64,000 nt of DNA, from the NCBI RefSeq assembly GCF_004000925.1, contig NZ_BIME01000008.1, positions 62,001 through 126,000 on the forward strand, read 5' to 3'. The position numbers were made by a program, and so were the translations under genes. The notes under the pieces were generated by a model, which was given only the letters and a program-made list of their open reading frames with translations, made no database searches and had not been told where the DNA came from. Below, one piece after another: positions 25,343 through 34,485 of this stretch. How positions within the stretch are numbered: position 1 is the stretch's first letter; each line of letters opens with the position of its first letter. Source of the stretch: Paenibacillus illinoisensis NBRC 15959. GTDB taxonomy: Bacteria > Bacillota > Bacilli > Paenibacillales > Paenibacillaceae.

Positions 25343-26878
25343 ATGCGCATGAAGAATTTGCTGCATTACACTGAACATCATCGCTACTGCGTATACAGGG
25401 AGTTTGGACTTAGTGCTCTGGACGACCGTATGCTTACCGGGGCATATCAGCCCATGGTAGGTGCTTTCGCAATTGGCTTGTATCGGCTGTTGTTTCAGCA
25501 TCTTCCCGGTGAACAGGTCGGTTACTCACCCCTTGAACAGCAACGAAAATTGTTCATGACACTTGGACTCGAGCCCAGTGAGAAGGGCCGCAAGTATCTG
25601 GTGGAGCAGGCTTCCAAGCTGGAAGCGGTCGGATTGCTTCAGACGTCACGCCTTTACATTCCGGAGAATGATGATTACATCTATGAATATGAGCTGCAGC
25701 CACCGCTGTCACCGGCAGAATTCTTCCGTACACAGCATTTGACACTGCTGCTTCGTGACAAGATTGGCAAGTTTGCTGTTCTCTCCCTGCGTTCGGGATT
25801 TTCGGCAGTAGAGAATGGGGACGCACCTTATCCTGCAGCGAGTAAAGAAAATATCTCGGTTCCTTTTTACGATATATTCGAACTGAATACGCATGTAATA
25901 GATTACGAGCTGGAGCAGGCGCTCTCGGAAGTATCCACATCCGCACAGCGGAGTGGGACAAGTGTCGCGGCGGAAGAGCTTACGTTAAATTACGCCGACA
26001 TTATTTTGCGTTTTCCGCGCGAGTCGGTGAACCGTCGTCATGTGGAAAAACTCCGGTTTGATCATGAGCAGCTGGGCATTGTGAATTACGTGGTGAACAA
26101 GTTCAATCTGAGTGTGCAGGACGTGTGCCGTTTACTGGATGAGGATGATATCTTCAGTCCGCAAGGACAGCTGATGTTGGATGATCTTCAGCATAAGGCA
26201 AGCTTGCAGTTCCGTCAGACGAAGAAACGTCAGGAACAGCAAACCGTACAGGCAGCCAAAGTGGTCGCCCTGAGGCAGCATCTGGACGAGCCTGAGCAGC
26301 AGAGCGATTCCGGGGAACCGCCAGTGGAACATGTGGTGCAGATGGAATACTATGTGGAGGTTCCACCGCAGTTTGCAACCAAATGCGATATTCACCAATA
26401 CAATATGATGCTTCGTAACGAACCATATACACGGCTTTTACAGACGTTTTTCCCAGGAGCCGTACCGGATAATCTGGTCGATATCTTTGAGAAAATTGAT
26501 CTGAGCTATAAGCTGCCTGGTGAAGTCATTAATGTTCTTATCCATTATTTGATGCAGCTCCTTGTGTCAGGTGGAGAACAGCGGATTAACCGTAATTTCG
26601 TTGAAGCGATCGCTTCCAATATGCTGCTGAAGCAGGTCAATTCATATGAGAAGGCAGTCCAATATATTCGTGACCAGGCCAAGGTAAAAGGCAAGCAGGC
26701 TGCTGGTGCAGCCGGAACCCGTTCCCGTACATACGGCAAAGGAGCCAAAGCCAAACCCGAAATCCCGATTGTTCAGGATGTTGCCGCTGAAAGCGATGGA
26801 GTATCCGAGGAAGAGTTCGAAGAGATGATGCGATTTGCCCAGCAGATGCAGGCGAGCAAGCAAAAAGGAACTTCATAA
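25343..26878 (+). CDS. dnaB: Replication initiation and membrane attachment protein DnaB
   Basis: 511 residues, homologue of B. subtilis DnaB (472 residues), a helicase-loading protein acting with DnaD and DnaI; it is not the replicative helicase. The N-terminal winged-helix region (LDDRMLTGAYQPMVGAFAIGLYRLL) and YEYELQPPLSPAEFF match. The C-terminal DnaD/DnaB_2-type domain is near 370-455 (LPGEVINVLIHYLMQLL, then RNFVEAIASNMLLKQVNSYEKAV). A basic Gly/Lys linker and acidic tail close it. AAGGAG precedes the ATG. dnaI, normally adjacent, is 24 kb away and a terminator follows dnaB. Confidence 0.9.
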   Translation: MRMKNLLHYTEHHRYCVYREFGLSALDDRMLTGAYQPMVGAFAIGLYRLLFQHLPGEQVGYSPLEQQRKLFMTLGLEPSEKGRKYLVEQASKLEAVGLLQTSRLYIPENDDYIYEYELQPPLSPAEFFRTQHLTLLLRDKIGKFAVLSLRSGFSAVENGDAPYPAASKENISVPFYDIFELNTHVIDYELEQALSEVSTSAQRSGTSVAAEELTLNYADIILRFPRESVNRRHVEKLRFDHEQLGIVNYVVNKFNLSVQDVCRLLDEDDIFSPQGQLMLDDLQHKASLQFRQTKKRQEQQTVQAAKVVALRQHLDEPEQQSDSGEPPVEHVVQMEYYVEVPPQFATKCDIHQYNMMLRNEPYTRLLQTFFPGAVPDNLVDIFEKIDLSYKLPGEVINVLIHYLMQLLVSGGEQRINRNFVEAIASNMLLKQVNSYEKAVQYIRDQAKVKGKQAAGAAGTRSRTYGKGAKAKPEIPIVQDVAAESDGVSEEEFEEMMRFAQQMQASKQKGTS

Positions 26879-26900
26879 AATTTCTTGTTTATAAAGAGAC

Positions 26901-26941
26901 CCAAGGCGAGTCCCCTAATTAAAGGAGGCTCGCCTTTTTGC
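26901..26941 (+). terminator. Terminator of dnaB
   Basis: AAGGCGAG..CCT pairs with AGG..CTCGCCTT, followed by TTTTG, 25 bases after the dnaB stop. Confidence 0.8.
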
Positions 26942-27090
26942 AAGCTTGCGCCTATCTACAAATACACTGGAAGAATTTATTGCAATATTCTACTATTATA
27001 TTTTAAGTAAAAGCTTATGCACCTAATCTTGTTTTTTATTGATGCTTCGTCGTCATCTGAATTAAGAAGATTGAAACACTGGGGGGAGTC

Positions 27091-27765
27091 ATGAGGATAC
27101 AGGACAAGTTAGATGGGATAAGAATTGCGAGTAGACCAACAACAAAACAAACCGTCATTTCCGTCACAACTGCAGCAATTATTGGAGTTGTTTTAGGATT
27201 AGCAGCCAAGCTTGTAGATACTCCGGGGATTAATCCCCTATTTGACGATATTGGCGGACGTCTCGGAATCTGGGTATTCGCTGCAACTTTATTATCCGTT
27301 TTCAGTTATTCTCCCAAGCTAGCTGCCGTCAAAGCTTTTGTCTTCTTTGCATCCATGCTTACCGTGTACTATGTATATACCGTGTTGTTTCTGCACTTCT
27401 TCCCAGCAAGAGCTATTTTATTTTGGGGGCTATGTGCAGTGATATCTCCCATATGTGCATATCTGATTTGGTACGCGCGAGGAGTTGGAGGATTTTCATA
27501 TTTAATTGCGTCTCTTCCAATTACCGTATTGCTCGTAGAAGGTTTTGAATTACGAAATGCCTATTTACCCATCCACACGCATTATTATTTAATCCCATTA
27601 CTGATGGGAGTCTATTTCATAATGATCACTCTTCTCCTGATTTTCATTCCAAGAATTAAAATGCGAATCTTAGTCATTCTCCCCATCGCTCTTATCTTGT
27701 CTTTTATGATGATTTATTTTAATGTCTTGAGCCTGATATTTGGTGGTATGAATAGTTTCTTATAG
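27091..27765 (+). CDS. Multi-pass membrane protein of unknown function
   Basis: 224 residues with about seven hydrophobic spans after a short polar N terminus. The general look (FDDIGGRLGIWVFAATLLSVFSYSPKLAAVKAFVFFASML) recalls DUF6518-type proteins, a tentative match. GGGGGGA precedes the ATG. It is AT-richer than dnaB and sits alone between dnaB and the glycan locus, possibly part of the inserted segment. Confidence 0.65.
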   Translation: MRIQDKLDGIRIASRPTTKQTVISVTTAAIIGVVLGLAAKLVDTPGINPLFDDIGGRLGIWVFAATLLSVFSYSPKLAAVKAFVFFASMLTVYYVYTVLFLHFFPARAILFWGLCAVISPICAYLIWYARGVGGFSYLIASLPITVLLVEGFELRNAYLPIHTHYYLIPLLMGVYFIMITLLLIFIPRIKMRILVILPIALILSFMMIYFNVLSLIFGGMNSFL

Positions 27766-27795
27766 CGCCATGTACATATCTCATCCTATGAATTA

Positions 27796-27831
27796 AGCCC
27801 TCTCCGCCTTCTGTTGAAAGCGGAAAGGGCT
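27796..27831. terminator. Hairpin between convergent genes
   Basis: AGCCCTCTCCGC pairs with GCGGAAAGGGCT across a 12-base loop. There is no good T run on either side, so termination may be weak. Confidence 0.45.
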
Positions 27832-27888
27832 GCTGCTAATTAGGGTTTAATTTTCTTACAGCATTAATCTTTCATTTGCTGAAATCGT

Positions 27889-30645
27889 CTATCTCAAAAT
27901 GGTGGTTGCCTTATTACCCGCATAATCTTCAATAACGACCTTCAGTGAGCTGCTGCTGGAAGCTGGTGTGAAGGTCATCTCACTCAGCTTGGTTCTTCCC
28001 CGGATAATATACGGAAATTTTTGCGTAACGTAAGTCACCCCGAATTCGCGAGGTACTTCATTTTCGTAAACATAGATCTTGTACCAGTCCTCCAGATCAG
28101 GCAGGGCGAGGGTGTATTTTCCATCATTTACCGTAACCTTTTCCTTCGCGTATGGTGTAATCTGATGATCAGCCAGTTGTCCAGTAACTGTGACCGGTTG
28201 TTGCTTGCCTATGGCAATGTTGAGCACGTATTGTTCACCATTCGTTGGCAATCCCGTCAGGACAGCTGAAGGTTTTCCTTTCTTGAGCTGAACGGTCTTT
28301 GTGAAAGGTTCATTCGTATATTCGGTTTGCAGGGTGAGCTCGATCGCTTCCTTGCCTTTGGTTTTCTTAGGGTATTTCCAGCTGACAGTGGCGTCGCCCT
28401 GTTTGTTAAATTTCACTTGGATATCCTGAACGGCTGCATCCAAATTATAGGACAGGGTTGCAGGCTCACTCTCACGGCCATCTGCGCCTACGGCACGAAT
28501 AGATAGCTTACCGGAACGATTCTTCAAAGATTTGATGTAATAGGTGGAATCATATATTCCGCCAACATAAGATCCATTTTCATATAAATTGTATTGCTTA
28601 ACCTTCGAATAGTCTTCCATATCCCATGCCACAACGAGTTCATCTGTATTGGTCAGAGACTTGGCGATGTGGAAACCTGTAGGAGTATCTGGTTTGGCCG
28701 CAGATCCATCGAAGATACGGATTTCACCGATGTTCATCTGATAATCTTCAATTGTGTTTCCATTTGGGTCAAATACCAGTCCGAAAGCCGCAATGTTTTG
28801 GCCCGCATAGGCACTCAAATCCAGGGAAGCTGTTGTCCAGCCTTTCGTTTGTTTGCCTGAATTCGGAACATTGACTTTGACCACATGGGATGGATCATCT
28901 TCGAGAATTAAACCGACTTGCAGGGTGGACTTATCGCTCTTCGATGGTTTGTTATAAGTGAGTTCCAATGTAGACTTCGCATTAACCGACAGATCCGTTT
29001 TATACAGACGCAGGAAGTTCTCCGCGTTCAGCTCACCGTTAACGACAAGAGAGCTGCCGCCATTGAAGGCCCCAATGGAATCGTACTGGTAACGGGCACC
29101 TTTTTCATAGGTTGGGCCATAGTCAAAATCAACACTCAGCTTATCCCCTTCACTATCCATCCACCACTGCCAGGTGACAGGGATGTCCTGGATGTTGATG
29201 TTGGACCATTCGGTATCATTGGATACCTTTCCGTTTTCATAATATTGCAGACCATGTCCGGTATTGAAGTTCGTAGCAAAGTTTGAACCATTAACGACGG
29301 AACGTTCCGTAAGGTAGGCGGCTATGCCGTCCCAATTGGCGCCGGAAGCGTAGACATCCGACAGATCAACCGATGCATTGCGGCGGGCTTCGGTAGGGTC
29401 CTGATTCGGTCCAGACCACCAGGCACGATCGCGCACAAAGGTCATCCACTGATACTCGTCTTCAGCCCTGTGATTGGTGCTTCCATCGCCCATCTCTTCA
29501 TCAAGGGCATTGTGGGTAAAATCTGCACCCAGCGTTGCTATGCTGTTCATCGGCTGACCGTTCTCATCCAAATTGTTGCGTAGGTCATAGAGCTGTTTCC
29601 ACCGTCCAAACCGGTCATGGCCGCCTTCAACGCCGGCAAAGACGGTTTCCAGTGGATCCAGGCCAAGGCTGAAGGCATGATCACGTGAATCCTGCAGCAT
29701 CTCATGGTTCCAGACATAGTTCAGGAAAATGGAATCCGAAACCCTGCCGAGAGCCGTATCCTGTACAAATGGGCTGTTGAGTTCGTTAAACTCATTCTGG
29801 TATTGAATCTCTCCCGTCGTATTAATGGTTGAGTCATACCACTGAACATAGAGACCCTGATCTCTTAAATATTGCATGAATTTCTTGTAGGATGGAATGT
29901 CTTCAGGGGCAACGCCCCTCGCTACCTCTTCCTGATTGAAGAAGTATCCATCATAATTGTAGTACTTGGCCATCTCGGCCAATTTAACAGCGACCGGGAA
30001 ATTGCCGTCTTCATCCTGTACGAGCATCTGCTTGTATGTTTGAGGACCACGGTCATTGTCAGAGAAGAAAATGTTGGCAATGGAACGAACGCCGTTTTTA
30101 TGCGCGGCATTGGTGTAAGCCGGGTTCGGAATGTTCAGAATACCGAACTCGAAATATCGCTCTGTCCACTCCTTGTTCGGGTCATACAGCTCTTCCGGCA
30201 CTCCGGCAGAAGCCATGCCATGCCAGTAGCTGTAATAGTCTGTATATTGCCAATAATTAAACAGATACTGGCTGAATTCGTTCGTATAAGGGGTACTGTC
30301 GAAGAACGCATTGCCGTAGTCACCACTCATCGTAAAGAGCTGGGTATCCGGGCTAAGTTCGGGGTAGGCCTGTGTGGCGGCAAAAGCATCATTTCGCGGC
30401 TGTAAAGGTACATGTGCACGGAGCAGTTCTCCATAGATGTCACTCTCGGGTGTCCAATTCAGAATCTGTGCAGAGGTGTAGCCATGCTGATAGGGCTGAT
30501 TGGCGCCTTTGGCACTGTCACCTGTGTAGGGAAGTGTATCCCCTGCATATACAGATGAGGCGACCAACTGTCCGATCAGAGCTGATGTGATGGCCAGTGC
30601 AGTTACCTTGGGAATGATGCCTTTCGGTTTGAGTTTGCGTGTCAT
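27889..30645 (-). CDS. Secreted GH85 endo-beta-N-acetylglucosaminidase
   Basis: 918 residues. Signal peptide about 1-34 (VASSVYAGD). GH85 barrel about 45-500: QHGYTSAQILNW, then YNYDGYFFNQE with catalytic Asn 237 and Glu 239, the Asn/Glu pair used in substrate-assisted cleavage. The rest has a galactose-binding-like region and fibronectin-type/immunoglobulin-like modules, with no sortase motif. The family cuts between the two core GlcNAc residues of N-glycans, releasing high-mannose chains. AGGAGGA precedes the ATG. Divergent from the sensor kinase, with a cre-like site between. Confidence 0.92.
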   Translation of the reverse strand: MTRKLKPKGIIPKVTALAITSALIGQLVASSVYAGDTLPYTGDSAKGANQPYQHGYTSAQILNWTPESDIYGELLRAHVPLQPRNDAFAATQAYPELSPDTQLFTMSGDYGNAFFDSTPYTNEFSQYLFNYWQYTDYYSYWHGMASAGVPEELYDPNKEWTERYFEFGILNIPNPAYTNAAHKNGVRSIANIFFSDNDRGPQTYKQMLVQDEDGNFPVAVKLAEMAKYYNYDGYFFNQEEVARGVAPEDIPSYKKFMQYLRDQGLYVQWYDSTINTTGEIQYQNEFNELNSPFVQDTALGRVSDSIFLNYVWNHEMLQDSRDHAFSLGLDPLETVFAGVEGGHDRFGRWKQLYDLRNNLDENGQPMNSIATLGADFTHNALDEEMGDGSTNHRAEDEYQWMTFVRDRAWWSGPNQDPTEARRNASVDLSDVYASGANWDGIAAYLTERSVVNGSNFATNFNTGHGLQYYENGKVSNDTEWSNINIQDIPVTWQWWMDSEGDKLSVDFDYGPTYEKGARYQYDSIGAFNGGSSLVVNGELNAENFLRLYKTDLSVNAKSTLELTYNKPSKSDKSTLQVGLILEDDPSHVVKVNVPNSGKQTKGWTTASLDLSAYAGQNIAAFGLVFDPNGNTIEDYQMNIGEIRIFDGSAAKPDTPTGFHIAKSLTNTDELVVAWDMEDYSKVKQYNLYENGSYVGGIYDSTYYIKSLKNRSGKLSIRAVGADGRESEPATLSYNLDAAVQDIQVKFNKQGDATVSWKYPKKTKGKEAIELTLQTEYTNEPFTKTVQLKKGKPSAVLTGLPTNGEQYVLNIAIGKQQPVTVTGQLADHQITPYAKEKVTVNDGKYTLALPDLEDWYKIYVYENEVPREFGVTYVTQKFPYIIRGRTKLSEMTFTPASSSSSLKVVIEDYAGNKATTILR

Positions 30646-30721
30646 GCTGTTCCTCCTTCAAGTGGACTGAATGTAAGGTATTCGTTTACACAAATATAAA
30701 CTTATGGTTAACGATAGAGCA

Positions 30722-30735
30722 TGAAAGCATTTTCA
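30722..30735. promoter_or_regulatory. cre-like site in the GH85/kinase divergent region
   Basis: TGAAAGCATTTTCA fits the CcpA consensus TGWAANCGNTNWCA with one mismatch. The identical site, inverted, lies at 34406-34419. Confidence 0.65.
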
Positions 30736-30747
30736 AATAGGGCGAAA

Positions 30748-30820
30748 TTAAAGAAAGGCAGGTATAAACTAAAGAAAAGTTCAAGGTGAGAAGTTAATGT
30801 CAGAAGGCAAATGATATAAT
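30748..30820 (+). promoter_or_regulatory. Direct repeats and extended -10 promoter before the kinase gene
   Basis: TTAAAGAAA (30748-30756) and CTAAAGAAA (30769-30777) are spaced 21 bases, two helical turns, the spacing usual for AraC-type regulators. An extended -10, TGATATAAT, lies at 30812-30820. They may be sites for the response regulator at 32688. Confidence 0.45.
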
Positions 30821-30856
30821 TCAGACAGGACAGCCGCATCGGGGGGAACTTGCGAT

Positions 30857-32686
30857 TTGAAAATTGTTAGCGTTTACAATAATTTCTTCAAAAATAATAT
30901 GTTTATGAAAATGCTGCTTATTTTCTCAATGATTTCGATTGTGACGATTATTACGCTGTCGTATATCATTTTTCTATCGGTGTCCGACTCCACGATCCGT
31001 CGTGAACTGGCTATCCAAAAGGCGGCTATGGAAAGTGTGGACCGATATATTCATCAGCAGTATGAGTCCGTACAAAATATGGTGAGAGACATGCATCAGA
31101 ACGAGGCGCTGTCAGCCAATATCTCCTATCTGATGAGCCACACCTATGCAGATTATGTCCAGCATCTCACCAATGGATATTACGCCAATCAGGATGACTA
31201 TTCCGCAGATGTACTGAAACATTTCCAGAATATTATGGATCGAAATGCGGACATTCATCAGTTGATGTTATATAGTGCAGAGCGCCAGGACATGTCCATG
31301 TTCAGCCCCAATAAGCAGTTCAAGAAGCTGGACACGAGTGCTGCCCATTCCTATATTCCAGACGTGATGGCCATGGAGACGCCTAATATCAGTGCACCCA
31401 ACTACTGGATTCGCAAAGAGATCAATGAATGGAGCCCGGACCTGTACGCGATTCGTGTTCCCATCAACAATACACAGACGCTGCGGAATCTGGGGCAGTT
31501 CCTCGTTTTTTTTGACTCAGCAGGCATTGGAAATGCGCTTGATAGTTATGAGAGCAACTTTAAGGGAGAAATCGTGGTACTGTCGGCCAAAGGTAACGTG
31601 TTATTTGACTCCAGCAGCAACTATTACGGCAAGAAGTATCCTTATGTTGAAGTAGCGGATTCGCTATTCGATCAGACCGAGATGGATTCGATGAAAAAGG
31701 AAAAAAACATGTATGTAAACAAGTTTGTCTCCGCAGACCAGGGCTATGTGATTGTAGCCACGGTTCCTGTGGAAGAGATGGCTGAGGCCTATGCAGGTAT
31801 TCGGAATACCATTATTTCAATTAGCATCATAAGTACCCTGTTTGCTGTGCTCGTTCCGGCGTTTTTTATCATTAACTTTGCGAAGCGGACCCGGAGAATT
31901 ATCCGATTTACGCAGAAGGTGAAGTATGGCAATCTGAGCGCACGAATTGACGATACCCGTGACGATGAGCTGGGGCAGATCTCGCACAGCTTTAACGATA
32001 TGCTGGATGAACTTAATTTGTATATTGAGCGGGTGTACAAGGCCGAGATCAAACAAAAGGAGACGGAGCTGGTTGCTCTGCAGGCCAGAATTAATCCTCA
32101 TTTTCTCTATAACACGCTTGAAGTGATTCGTATGAGAGCCATTTCCCAGGGGGCAAGGGATGTTGGGGAGATGATCTACAGCTTATCGGTGCTCTTCAAG
32201 AGCCTTGTTCAGCAGAAGAAAAACTATACATTGAAGGATGAGATGGAGGCTTGCCGTCTATATCTGGAACTCTTTCGAATCCGTTATAAGGATATCTTCA
32301 CCTATACGATTCAATTGGATCCTGTGCATAATCAACATCCTGTGGTCAAGCTGTCCCTGCAGCCGATCATTGAAAACTATGTCGTGCACGGAATCCAGAC
32401 GGAACGCTCGGATAACAAATTGTCCATTGTGGTGGAGGAGATTGGCGATGTGCTGCAGGTGGAAGTCAGAGATAATGGCAAAGGCATTGATCCTGCCCGA
32501 TTGGCAGAAATTCGTGAAGAGCTCGATCGTCCAGAGGAATCAGGACAAATGTTTGGGCTGCGCAGTGTGCACAGTCGTCTGCGCTACCTGTATGGACCGG
32601 AGTTTGGAATGACGATAGAGAGTTCGCTTGGAGAAGGGACCCTGATCAGGGTGCGTTATCCTCATACGGAAGGGACAGGTGTTTAG
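30857..32686 (+). CDS. Sensor histidine kinase, YesM family
   Basis: 609 residues. Two membrane spans (about 17-40 and 316-338) flank a 270-residue extracytoplasmic sensor (dCache-like), followed by a HAMP linker (RFTQKVKYGNLSARIDD), the His-kinase motif ARINPHFLYNTLEVI (His near 415) and an ATPase domain (LQPIIENYVVHGI, DNGKGI). The start is TTG 30857 with GGGGGGA 9 bases upstream. Paired with the AraC-type regulator that follows; by position it should sense N-glycan fragments outside the cell or relayed by the binding protein. Confidence 0.9.
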   Translation: MKIVSVYNNFFKNNMFMKMLLIFSMISIVTIITLSYIIFLSVSDSTIRRELAIQKAAMESVDRYIHQQYESVQNMVRDMHQNEALSANISYLMSHTYADYVQHLTNGYYANQDDYSADVLKHFQNIMDRNADIHQLMLYSAERQDMSMFSPNKQFKKLDTSAAHSYIPDVMAMETPNISAPNYWIRKEINEWSPDLYAIRVPINNTQTLRNLGQFLVFFDSAGIGNALDSYESNFKGEIVVLSAKGNVLFDSSSNYYGKKYPYVEVADSLFDQTEMDSMKKEKNMYVNKFVSADQGYVIVATVPVEEMAEAYAGIRNTIISISIISTLFAVLVPAFFIINFAKRTRRIIRFTQKVKYGNLSARIDDTRDDELGQISHSFNDMLDELNLYIERVYKAEIKQKETELVALQARINPHFLYNTLEVIRMRAISQGARDVGEMIYSLSVLFKSLVQQKKNYTLKDEMEACRLYLELFRIRYKDIFTYTIQLDPVHNQHPVVKLSLQPIIENYVVHGIQTERSDNKLSIVVEEIGDVLQVEVRDNGKGIDPARLAEIREELDRPEESGQMFGLRSVHSRLRYLYGPEFGMTIESSLGEGTLIRVRYPHTEGTGV

Positions 32687-32687
32687 C

Positions 32688-34202
32688 ATGTACAACGTGT
32701 TTATTGTGGACGATGAGCCGTTCATCATTGAAGGATTATACGAGATTGTGGATTGGTCTTCATTTGGAATGGAAATTGTGAACCATGCCGGCAATGGCCA
32801 GGCGGCGCTCCAAGCGCTGTCTGCCCAGCCTGTCGACATTCTGATCACGGATATTTCGATGCCCATCATGAATGGACTGGATCTGATTCGGGAAGCAAGG
32901 CGTGTCCAGCCTGACCTTAAAGTGATTATTCTCAGCGGGTTCAATGAGTTCGAATACTTGAAGGAAGCGATGCAGCTGGGGATCGAAAATTATCTGCTCA
33001 AGCCGATCAATGTGGAGGAGCTGGAATCAACGCTGCGAAACACGGCCTCCAAGCTGGATCAAGCGCCAGCAAAAACAAGTTATGATGCCTACGGCATTCA
33101 AATTTTGAAGGACAACATTCTTCATCGATGGTTGACGGGGCAGATCGCAACGGCGGAATTCGAAGAGCGTTCTCTGTTCATGAATCTTACACTTGATGGT
33201 CCATGCTATGGCATTGCCATTCTCCGTACGAAGGGAGAAGAGCCGGGCATATTTGATCAAGTGCAGCGTCTACTTGCAGACAAGCCTTATGTGAGTACTT
33301 TTCATGATTTGGATGGCGATATCGTCATGATCGCGAGTGTGGACGAGCAGCAGGTCGATAGACAGATGTTTATGGATTGCGTCACCTGTTTATCCAGGCA
33401 GATCTCTGAAGCACACCCGTCTGTTTATATTGGTATGGGGAGCATGGCCAAGGGCATACATCAGGCACCCGCGAGTTACAAAGAAGCCAAGCGCGCTCTG
33501 CAGTATGTGATGATCTACCCGGATCTTAAAGTGATCGATCATGCGATTCTTGAAACGGGAAGCAGTGCTGGCAGTCGTTTCTCCTTCGACTGGAAGGAAT
33601 ATGCCAAGCTGATGTTATCCCGAAATACCGAACAGCTTTCAGAACGAATTCAAACGGATTTTGAACAGTATCGCGACGGGATGACTCCTGTGGAACTGCA
33701 GCATACGGCGCTCGAATTGGTTATTCGTTTCAAAATGGAGCTGGAGAGCATTAAGCATACGGATGAGTCTGTCATTTACCAAAAGGGGTTAAGACGGGTG
33801 CTGGACAGCAGTACCTTTGCCGAACTGGTGCAGGCCCTTCAGCAAGTGGGGAGCGAGACGATCGAATCTCTGCTGCAGGATCTGAAAAACCCGATTGTGA
33901 GCCAGGTGCTTCAGCATATCGAGAAGCATTACGCAGAAGAGCTTTCCCTTAAGCTGCTAGGGGCTCATTATCATCTGCATCCCGTGTATCTTGGACAGCT
34001 GTTTCACAAGGAAACAGGAGAGACCTTTGCCGAGTACATCAATAAATACCGGATCGAGCGTGCCAAGGAACAGCTGCGCAGTTCCAATCTGAAGGTGCAT
34101 GAGATCGCAAGAAACGTTGGATATTGGGAGACAGGATATTTTTATAAGCAATTCCGCAAATATGTAGGCATTTCACCGACCGATTTCAAGGTTTTTAATT
34201 AA
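32688..34202 (+). CDS. Response regulator with AraC-type DNA-binding domain, YesN family
   Basis: 504 residues. Receiver domain 1-120 (FIVDDEP acidic pair, phospho-Asp in DILITDISMP, Lys in YLLKPIN), a middle region of about 260 residues, and a C-terminal double helix-turn-helix (HPVYLGQLFHKETGETFAEYI ... GYWETGYFYKQFRKYVGISP). The ATG at 32688 follows the kinase stop by 1 base; a GTG at 32679 overlapping the kinase gene is possible. It probably activates the transporter/hydrolase operon and the GH85 gene. Confidence 0.9.
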   Translation: MYNVFIVDDEPFIIEGLYEIVDWSSFGMEIVNHAGNGQAALQALSAQPVDILITDISMPIMNGLDLIREARRVQPDLKVIILSGFNEFEYLKEAMQLGIENYLLKPINVEELESTLRNTASKLDQAPAKTSYDAYGIQILKDNILHRWLTGQIATAEFEERSLFMNLTLDGPCYGIAILRTKGEEPGIFDQVQRLLADKPYVSTFHDLDGDIVMIASVDEQQVDRQMFMDCVTCLSRQISEAHPSVYIGMGSMAKGIHQAPASYKEAKRALQYVMIYPDLKVIDHAILETGSSAGSRFSFDWKEYAKLMLSRNTEQLSERIQTDFEQYRDGMTPVELQHTALELVIRFKMELESIKHTDESVIYQKGLRRVLDSSTFAELVQALQQVGSETIESLLQDLKNPIVSQVLQHIEKHYAEELSLKLLGAHYHLHPVYLGQLFHKETGETFAEYINKYRIERAKEQLRSSNLKVHEIARNVGYWETGYFYKQFRKYVGISPTDFKVFN

Positions 34203-34242
34203 TTCGGTGACGAGAAGATTCGATCTGCGGACTCAACGTATA

Positions 34243-34313
34243 AGAGACATTTCGGGAACAGCAGTGGCATGTGTAGAGATCAATGCCATATGTTACCCGT
34301 CATGTCTCTTTCA
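34243..34313 (+). terminator. Probable terminator of the two-component operon
   Basis: AAGAGACAT pairs with ATGTCTCTT and an inner TGGCAT with ATGCCA. The T run is short. The remaining part of the 283-base gap carries the cre-like site and the ribosome site of the next gene. Confidence 0.55.
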
Positions 34314-34383
34314 TGTAAGCGATTTATTAAATCAGGGACAAAAACAAGAGTCAGGGAGAATATCTCTTTAATTTGTACCCCGA

Positions 34384-34419
34384 AAACTTAAGTTTATCTT
34401 CTTTTTGAAAATGCTTTCA
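34384..34419. promoter_or_regulatory. 12-bp palindrome and cre-like site before the binding-protein gene
   Basis: AAACTTAAGTTT (34384-34395) is a perfect palindrome. TGAAAATGCTTTCA (34406-34419) is the exact inverse of the cre-like site at 30722 and about 66 bases before the start codon. Catabolite control of the operon is inferred. Confidence 0.6.
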
Positions 34420-34485
34420 TTCGATAAGGTTATAGCAGTTAGTTTGTTAGTGCTTAAGGGAAAACGAAAAGGGAGGATCTAAACA

